Assembly: GCA_020080175.1 (NCBI GenBank)
Contig: JAGHQL010000080.1
Location: forward strand, 1-64,000
DNA length: 64,000 nucleotides
Source of the DNA: Glutinoglossum americanum
Lineage: Eukaryota > Ascomycota > Geoglossomycetes > Geoglossales > Geoglossaceae
Direction of reading: 5' to 3'
Part shown: positions 57,665 to 64,000 of the stretch, in pieces
How positions within the stretch are numbered: position 1 is the stretch's first letter
How the letters are laid out: every line of letters starts with the position of its first letter
Program-made: the position numbers and the translations under genes
Notes under the pieces: generated by a model
Seen by the model: the letters and a program-made list of their open reading frames with translations, nothing else
What the model was told of the DNA's origin: nothing
Database searches by the model: none

Positions 57665-57884
57665 AGAAGTAACAAAAAGGCGGTGTAGATGTGGGGTAAA
57701 ATTGGGGTATTCTAGTAATTTGTTAAATTTTTGGGGTAGCCGAGTAATTAAAATTGAAAATGAGGGTATTTCGGTAAATAACCCTTCTAAAAAATCGGAA
57801 ATTAGGTACCTTTTTGGCATAAAATGGTAGCGAGGTACATGGTGGTGCGAATGACCATCTGGTGCGAATGGCCATCTCGGACTC

Positions 57885-58714
57885 TAGCTGAACAAACCAG
57901 ATAAAAGCAAGAAAAAACTTGCAAAGATGAAATTGTAAGCGGGGCCGTTGTGGTCGCGGGCATGAAATTGTGTTTCATACGACACAAACGCGGCGTATCA
58001 CGTATCCGGGCACAAGACGAGCCATGGAGTATCCGATGGATATCGTGGTATTCGCTATCCTGGCGAGCGGGGATGTCCGTTCAGCCACTCGAGCTGAATA
58101 GCTAAGAGCATCAGTTGTAGCGCTCCCGGTAGGCGTGGCTGCGTCCCCCAACAATAGCCTCCAGCGTGTTGACCACTCACGCCCGAAGAGCTAAACTTAA
58201 ATCCAGACAAAACGGCGTGTTGTCATATGCTAAGGCCGCCCCATATACATCCGACGCGTGAACGCAGCTTATGACGACGTGATGCCAGTCATAACGGCGA
58301 TGATTGCGTGTTCGTGCTTGCATGTATTGGCATATGCCAGACAATTAATAGAATGCTCAGGGTACATAAATAAGCTATCAAGAACACTCATCTTGCATAG
58401 TTTTCTCAGTAACTCTAGCATTTATACACCCTATTCATGTTAATTATACACGCTTTATACTATCGCTATATGACCATTACCCTTTTCCGCCTCAAAGCAT
58501 GACCTACGACCATGTAGAGCTTGTGTTAAAGACCAAAGGGGCCACGAGCAGATTCCGGTGTTGACCGACTCTATTTGAACAGTTAAGGCAAGAGGCATTG
58601 ATAAGAATTCTAAGTCTTGTCGCTAAATATCCGAATGATATAATCAGAAATCGCTGCAGGGTATCTAAGTAAGACGTTAGCCCCAACGTGATTGGTGAAT
58701 TCCATCAGATGCCC
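57885..58714. other. Intergenic, no gene seen
   Basis: No coding region is supported. The last part is probably the 3' UTR of the peptidase gene at 58715-60938. Confidence 0.4.
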
Positions 58715-60938
58715 TTACAGATCAGTAGAAGGGTGCCCAGTGGAACCACCGACGCACGGTCTCTTGCCCCACATGGCCTCAGCAGCAGCCCTCCACATTT
58801 GCGAGACATCCCCCAACATCCACGCCGTATAGAAGACCCGGCAGTCGGCGGCTTCGTACACGAACTGCGTGGGGGTATCCTGACCTAGAGGGATGCTGTC
58901 ACGGAAATTGATGCTGTTGCCTTCGTCTGCCAAGCGCAGCGGAAGGCTACCTGGGAGAAATGCATCCCAACCTTCCGCCGCAGCCTCATCGGGGAAGTTG
59001 GTAAGAAGGAAGTCGGTAATATTCGCCAGGGTGGGGAACTCTAGAACTTGTGTTCCCTTGACCCCGCCGATGGCTTGCATGGGGCCGAGATTTGGACGCC
59101 CACCCATAACGATAGATTTCACGCCAACCTGTTTCATGAAGCTCGCTAGGATAGTGCAGGTTGAAGCGCAGGCGCCGTCGGTCAACAAAATGACATCCTC
59201 CGGGGCAAAAATTTGGGGAAACGGCTTAGGGCCCTCCAATTCTCCTAGGTTGAGCCTGACGATGTTTGTGAAATTGTCGCCGGCCACAGTAACAGGGCCG
59301 AAAAGCTCAGGGAAAGAGGTGAAGTTTTTCCCATTTTGGTCGAGGTACGATTGGAAGGCAAAACTGTCGGCGGGATTTGAGAAATTAGGATCGGTGGCCG
59401 TAGTGTTTGTGCCGTTTTGGGCATCCGTGTTGAGAGTCTTTTGAATCTCTGAGCCTAGGTTCCCAAAGACGTCCGCGGCGGAGTGTGCACGGAATCTTGT
59501 GCCGTCATAAGGCTTGCTATCCGGGAAGAACTGATTTCAAGGTTAGCTAGGGGTGAATAGGCTAAGTATGCGAATATGAGAAGTCGACAAACTGAGAGCT
59601 CACCTGCTGAAATGTGAGATATCCAAGCTTTATAAGGCCCCCGTTGTTACCGCTGACATCGATTATAACTTTCCTCACGCCGGAATCTTTAGCTGCCTTC
59701 AAAAACTTATGTACGGTAGGTATATAATCCGCGCCTTCATTGTCACTGGGCGAAAAGGTGTTAATCACAAGAACCCCAAGTGACGAACCCTCCAAGATAT
59801 AGCCACTGACGGCAAGATCCTGACTGTTGACGATGGGCAAAGGGTATCCCGGAATCTGGGTGGAAGTCGGCGATGTGGGTTCGGCGGCTGGAGTGGGTGT
59901 GAGCGGCGGAAGGCAAAACTTGTCATAAAAATCCTGGCCAGACTCGACGTCGCTGAAATCCTCCTTGACCACTGCCATGCTTTTAAGGGAAATTGTTGTA
60001 CCGTTCTCGAAGGCTACCGTGACTATATCCCCTAGGAACAGAGCAGTGGGTGTAAGTGTCTCAACCCTCTTACCAGACCTCGCAAAGGTTCCGAAAAACA
60101 TCTGGTTGTAGTTTGCATCCTGATCTTGCTGCGGTCCAAGCGTATTAGCAACGTTTTGTAGGAATGCCGACGCATCCTGGTTGTTTATTTGTTTTATAGA
60201 TGACGGGTTGTAGTCTGGCTTTGTTGTATTCTGCATGGCGAGGTAGTCGGCTAAGGTATTGGTAAATTCCCGTTAGTTAGTCTCCCACGACCCGGGTTTG
60301 TCGTAGCAGTGGGGGATATGGACTCACAATAGAAGTAGATTTTAGGGATAGCCGTACCATCGCCAGAGATTGACACCATTCTCAGTGGCGGAGACGTAAA
60401 AAAACCGAAAACCGATCCGACAATATAGGGGGCAATTTGGAAGTGGCCGTCATGCGCCGACGCAGTGAGCAGGACAAGCGCAAATTGGAAGTCGTATTCG
60501 TTTTTGTAAACATCCGTCTGGAGATTTCGTAAGATTTTGTCCAGACCATCCATGATATCCACTCCAGGGTACGAGTAATTCTTCGGAGGTGCTTTTAGGG
60601 GCGTGAGTGTTGACTGGAACGCATAATAGTTCTTTAGGCCTTTCAGATGTTCGACCGCTAAGGATTTGTTGATAGGGACGGAATGCAGGCAGTCCAGTGC
60701 GACCTCCGCCGGAACCTTGAGAGGCACATCGGTTGGACCTACCGCCGTTAGCCAATTTGTCTCAAGATTGTGGAGGTTGATGGGACATACGGTTTGGGTT
60801 CGCCTGTAGTGCACTGACTTTGGCACACCCCGACAGGTTATCAGGGTTTGGGAGCGTAGTCGAAGTCGGTGTGGCGGGTAGTGCTTGTACCCGCCAAGCA
60901 GCAAGCAAGAGAGCGATGGCGACCTTAGAGAAAAACAT
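58715..60938 (-). CDS. Secreted S41-type serine peptidase
   Basis: 673 residues from four exons: 60791-60938, 60328-60738, 59604-60250, 58715-59530, all in frame with good signals (GTATGT with a GGCTAAC branch in intron one). Residues 1-20 form a signal peptide (MFFSKVAIALLLAAWRVQA). The N-terminal part (VPAEVALDCLHSVPINKSLA; SYPGVDIMDGLDKILRNLQT) and a PDZ-like middle (HDGHFQIAPYIVGSVFGFF; ALFLGDIVTVAFENG) are those of fungal S41/CPAF-like peptidases. The peptidase core has GVLVINTFSP, VRKVIIDVSGNNGG and LLTDGACASTCTILASFMKQ, the last holding the likely nucleophile Ser. The length agrees with extracellular fungal members. Substrate is unknown. No interruption is seen, although it lies beside the transposon cluster. 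Confidence 0.88.
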
Positions 60939-62699
60939 ACTGATACAACGTATAGAAAGAGAACTGACTACTGACGGAGGGAGTCTTGAGTGTTGGACTG
61001 TCGTTGTAATATAGGTAGTGTAGGTAGGGTTTCCGCTGTTATTTCGGCCACTGAGGGTACCCGTGGTAGGGCTATGTCGGCAGGCTGGGGGACTCAGCTG
61101 CTTACCTTACCGGATTCTTAATTTTAATAAGGGCTCCCTACTGACGGTTAGCGATGAGATAGAGGCACCTGGGTTTCATGGTAGGGCAGAAAGGCGGTGC
61201 ATTTCTCAACAGGTATTCTGCGTATTTAGCGATAGAAACTAGGGGCAGTAATGCGTTGCTGAAGAACCCGGATCTTGAGCTAAGTAGGTAGCCAGCGTAC
61301 AGGATTTACGTAGAAAATCAACCTATCCGTTCCACGCTAACAATAGATATAATTATTAGTAGTAAAGAAGTCGTGCTCCCGGCCGCCTCGCGGCCTTAAA
61401 TTAGACGATTGAGCCACTACCTCCAGGATCTTTTACGTGCGAGCCTGTCACTCATTAAACAAGCGCTCGCCCTCTGCAGAACTTTTACGTCAAAAACTTA
61501 CTAAGCTCGGTGGTGAAGGCCTCCCTTCGCCTGGGTTTCCTTGTCGGGAACCTGCCAAGCCCCACAATGCGTCTCGGGAAATAACGTCAGCCTTCTCAGC
61601 CACCAACACAAAAAGACAAGCTGAGATTTCCCGTGTTTCGGACGTCCTGAGGGCCACCGGTTCCTTCCCACTCTCCAACCCCCGTGCCAAGTCCGGTAAC
61701 ACCTCGGTCGTTTCAGGGCTTGGGTTTTGACGGAAAGAAAGGTAGAAAATATTAGACTTTGCTCATTCGTTGTGTAGCTGGCGAAACTGAAGGAATTATG
61801 CAGCCTGGCACTGCTGTCTGTCGCATGCACCAGAGCGTAGACGGGCGCATGGTATCCAGCCAACCAACAAAAACGTCCGGGTATCCCGTGCGCAGCCCGT
61901 CGTGTTAGGTGTTGGGATGAACGAACAAAGAGCCGAATCAGACTCGTTTGGCAATCACCCGGCATAAACCCAACATCAGGTCAGCAAATTCACTTCAAGG
62001 CAGTGCTCAGAGATCAGAGCGAATTCTTCTAGAGTCTAGTAACCAACTGACTGGTAGGTACTTTATCTCTTCCGCGTTCACCCTACTATATTCTCTTGGA
62101 AGATATACCTGCCTTTTGTTAGATCATGGGCTCTAGTCTAAGGATCAACCGCTCAGCTTGATTGGGTGAGTTTAAATAGCCAAGGGCTAGTAAGCTTTCG
62201 CCTCCGGTATATCTTCCCGAAGCGCGGCTGCGGGCGGCACACTACATGGGAGCTGAGGGAACAAGGGTCGCACCTGCCCCCCCCGCTCGACAGTCTAGAA
62301 CAACGCCGTTCTTAAAACCCAGCGGTCGCAAAATTTTAAAAGGCTGACCTGGGCAGTCTTTGGAATTTTGTATCGTAATGCGTCAGGCACTACTTTCCTA
62401 GGTTTTTGAACTTTGGGAAAGTAAGAAAGCTTACAGCCTGTTGTAAAATGCTAGTAAGGACATTGCCGTTCGAAAGGTTCCACTGTTCTGTTCTCCACTC
62501 GGGAGAGAAGAATCTCGCGGTTCCGGGGATTCTATCGTCGCGCGTAGGCTACCCTTCATATCTGCCTCGCGCTCGGGGAGTGGGGAATTCCCGCCTTGGC
62601 TCTGTTCGGTGTTTGCGCTGACTTCTCGGTCGTTAGGGTAGATAGGAACCACCCCGCACGAAAGCGCACTGTGTAGCTATCGAGACCCAAATCCTCAGC
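60939..62699. other. Intergenic, no gene seen
   Basis: The first 120 bases are the likely promoter of the S41 gene. 61437-61740 has open frames on both strands without family likeness. A run of C lies at 62276. Nothing is supported. Confidence 0.35.
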
Positions 62700-64000
62700 A
62701 TGTCTGCGGTCAGCGACAAACTTCTCGAGCCTGAGTACTCAAGTCGGGCTGTGATTGAAGTCAACGAAAAAGGAGCCGACGAACTGGCCAAGCCAATATA
62801 CCTAAATCCAGATCGCGATTTAGATTTAGGTATTAGCCATGTCCGGCTACGGAGGATTCTATACCGATCCCTTGACCTAGTAGTGCTACTAGCACAACGG
62901 CCCGGCGGCCTCCCGGTAGGCTACCCAACGACGGAGGTGGAGTTTGGGGATGTGGGGTACCTGTTTAATCCAGAGCTGTGGACTACTCCTCCGAAGGCCA
63001 AACGGGGAGCCGGAATGAGGAAGAAATCCAATACGGTGTTGTTATATGGGTTTGCTGTTGTTGTGGCCATCTTATGCGCGCTTGTGAATCCCATGGGACC
63101 AGCTGCGGCGGCCTTGATCCTACCTACTCTGCCTTTGATCGGCGGGCCCCCGTAACCCGGAAAAACGTTCGACGGCCTAGCAGCAGCGGCTCCACCGATG
63201 GGTCCATTGCTACTGATGCAACGCTTCAGCGCTCGCTCGAGGGAGCTACTCGTGCACGGCAAATATGTACCCATCGGCGCTGGACAGCTGGCTTGCATCT
63301 GAGGTTTCTGGCGAGAGAGCTCTCAACCCACCGCACCAGACATGGGTCGTTCCGAACATTTCGCGGGAGGGCGCATTGTCTTTTACCCTCAATATCACTA
63401 CAAAGGCGCCTAAAGCTGATGTTTATTGGGCTCCTAATGGGCAGGCCCTCCGCGAACTCTCGGCCGACTACACGAAAATCCTCAAGCCCTACCTGTACGA
63501 TACCCCGAGTGACGCGGCTCCGAATGACACACTCGGTACTCTCCTCTATTGGGCAGGACCCGCCACTGGTCTGAACACCTTCTGCTGGGCGGGGAACGTG
63601 TCGACGTGCGGCATTGCAGAGGACAAGGAGGTTCGTTGCTATGCCATAGATAGCAGTTATGATAGCTATAGCGAATGTATCCGTGTTGAACAAGGTACAA
63701 GGTTGGAGCCAAGCCAACAACCACTCGCGATTTTCCACCGCAGACGGGGAACGTTCGCTTCCGCGCAACCGCTACGCTCTACGCTTCTGCCAAGTGGCAC
63801 AGGGCAGCCTGATGATGACCACTGCGATTGGGATAAAATCTCCTCCCTACAGTCATACCCCACAGTCAACACCATGACCCTAGAATTTTTCGTTCCCAGT
63901 GTCTCGAGCAGGTCGGCCCCGAACGGCAGGAAATTCTGCAACCTTGTAGTGCAATCTAAATTTCCTGTACGGCTTAGGCCTCTCCCTAAACACCAACTGC
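62700..64000 (+). CDS. Membrane-anchored fungal protein, 3' end outside the window
   Basis: The first exon starts at ATG 62700 and runs to about 63150: a cytosolic N-terminus (DLGISHVRLRRILYRSLDLV; FGDVGYLFNPELWTTPPKAK), one transmembrane helix (TVLLYGFAVVVAILCALV) and NPMGPAAAALILPTLPLI. A further exon, open from about 63218 to the end of the window in another frame, reads RGSYSCTANMYPSALDSWLA, EGALSFTLNITTKAPKADVY, LRELSADYTKILKPYLY, WAGPATGLNTFCWAGNVSTC and IAEDKEVRCYA. This is the order of a large ascomycete family of membrane proteins with a Cys-containing extracellular domain. The intron between about 63130 and 63217 could not be fixed; a one-base disagreement in phase remains, so damage is possible. 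Function is unknown. Confidence 0.6.

Larger units (their letters stand above)
56752..57784. mobile_element. Mutator-like non-autonomous element with perfect 71-bp TIRs
   Basis: The first 71 bases (GGGTTATTTACCGAAATACC...) and the reverse complement of the last 71 are identical. A 9-base duplication TTCTAAAAA flanks the element (56743-56751 and 57785-57793). Long TIRs with a 9-bp target duplication are typical of MULEs. No transposase is present. The interior is GC-richer and has two tandem arrays. Identical TIRs make it the youngest insertion here. It splits the right arm of the outer element. Confidence 0.85.
54852..57884. mobile_element. TIR DNA element, host of three nested insertions
   Basis: The outer ends match as inverted repeats of about 85-90 bases: GAGTCCGAGATGGCCATTCG at 54852 and its complement ending at 57884, then TGTACCTCGCT, AAAAAGGTA(C) and CGATTTTTTAGAAAC. 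TA flanks both sides (54850-54851 and 57885-57886), fitting a TA target duplication. The right arm is split by the Mutator-like element at 56752-57784. Subtracting insertions leaves a MITE-sized element of a few hundred bases. Related ends occur at 285, 19802, 29434, 30877 and 54719. Confidence 0.75.

Noticed and set aside
1-64000. CRISPR arrays, bacterial-style operons, ribosomal RNA genes
   Set aside because: No regularly spaced identical repeats and no rRNA-like blocks were seen; the gene structure is fungal with spliceosomal introns.

Overview
The window looks like an accessory region of a filamentous ascomycete (Pezizomycotina) genome. Evidence is the many short introns (about 40-140 bases) with GTRNGT donors and CTAAC/CTGAC branch sites a few bases before YAG acceptors, and protein families typical of this group: NACHT and NB-ARC STAND proteins, a Clr5-ankyrin protein, a fungal HNH protein, a PD-(D/E)XK-like protein, CorA-like membrane proteins, a 2EXR/F-box-like protein, a secreted aspartic protease and an S41 peptidase. 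I cannot name the species. Exon boundaries were worked out by hand from reading frame, splice signals and family motifs.

Layout. 0-5.7 kb: a small secreted double-psi-barrel protein, then repeats (a 916-bp TIR element holding a 48-bp minisatellite and a hairpin, an LTR relic, a MITE-like inverted repeat). 5.7-6.7 kb: a one-pass cell-surface protein with a G-rich and GGAA-repeat upstream region. 6.7-11.2 kb: gene-poor, another LTR relic. 11.2-18.5 kb: a divergently transcribed pair, a SNF2/Rad5-Rad16-like ATPase (minus) and a nine-exon NACHT-C2H2 NLR-like protein (plus). 19-25.6 kb: a membrane-protein fragment, a PD-(D/E)XK-like protein, a pepsin-like aspartic protease and a small unknown ORF. 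27.3-29.3 kb: Clr5-ankyrin protein. 31-37.4 kb: an HNH-like fragment, a CorA-like membrane protein with an apparent 9-base microexon, and an intact HNH protein. 37.9-41.1 kb: a 1002-aa coiled-coil protein. 42.3-48.3 kb: a broken BTB ORF, an F-box-like protein, a second CorA-like protein and a conserved 204-aa protein. 50.1-53.9 kb: an alpha/beta hydrolase-NB-ARC-TPR protein. 54.7-57.9 kb: nested DNA transposons (a TIR element containing an AT-rich MITE, a decayed Tc1-like element and a Mutator-like element with perfect 71-bp TIRs). 58.7-60.9 kb: secreted S41-type peptidase. 62.7 kb to the right edge: a membrane-anchored protein running out of the window.

Taken together, two STAND NTPases of different architecture, several recognition-type repeat proteins (ankyrin, TPR, BTB, F-box-like), two nuclease-like proteins and membrane proteins of the CorA-like type lie among many decayed repeats. 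This is the gene content expected of a fast-evolving, repeat-rich compartment, possibly linked to non-self recognition, but that role is an inference. I saw no reverse transcriptase domain, no convincing tRNA or rRNA gene and no CRISPR array. The best candidates for something little described are the divergent SNF2/NACHT-C2H2 pair, the 1002-aa coiled-coil protein and the microexon in the CorA-like gene.
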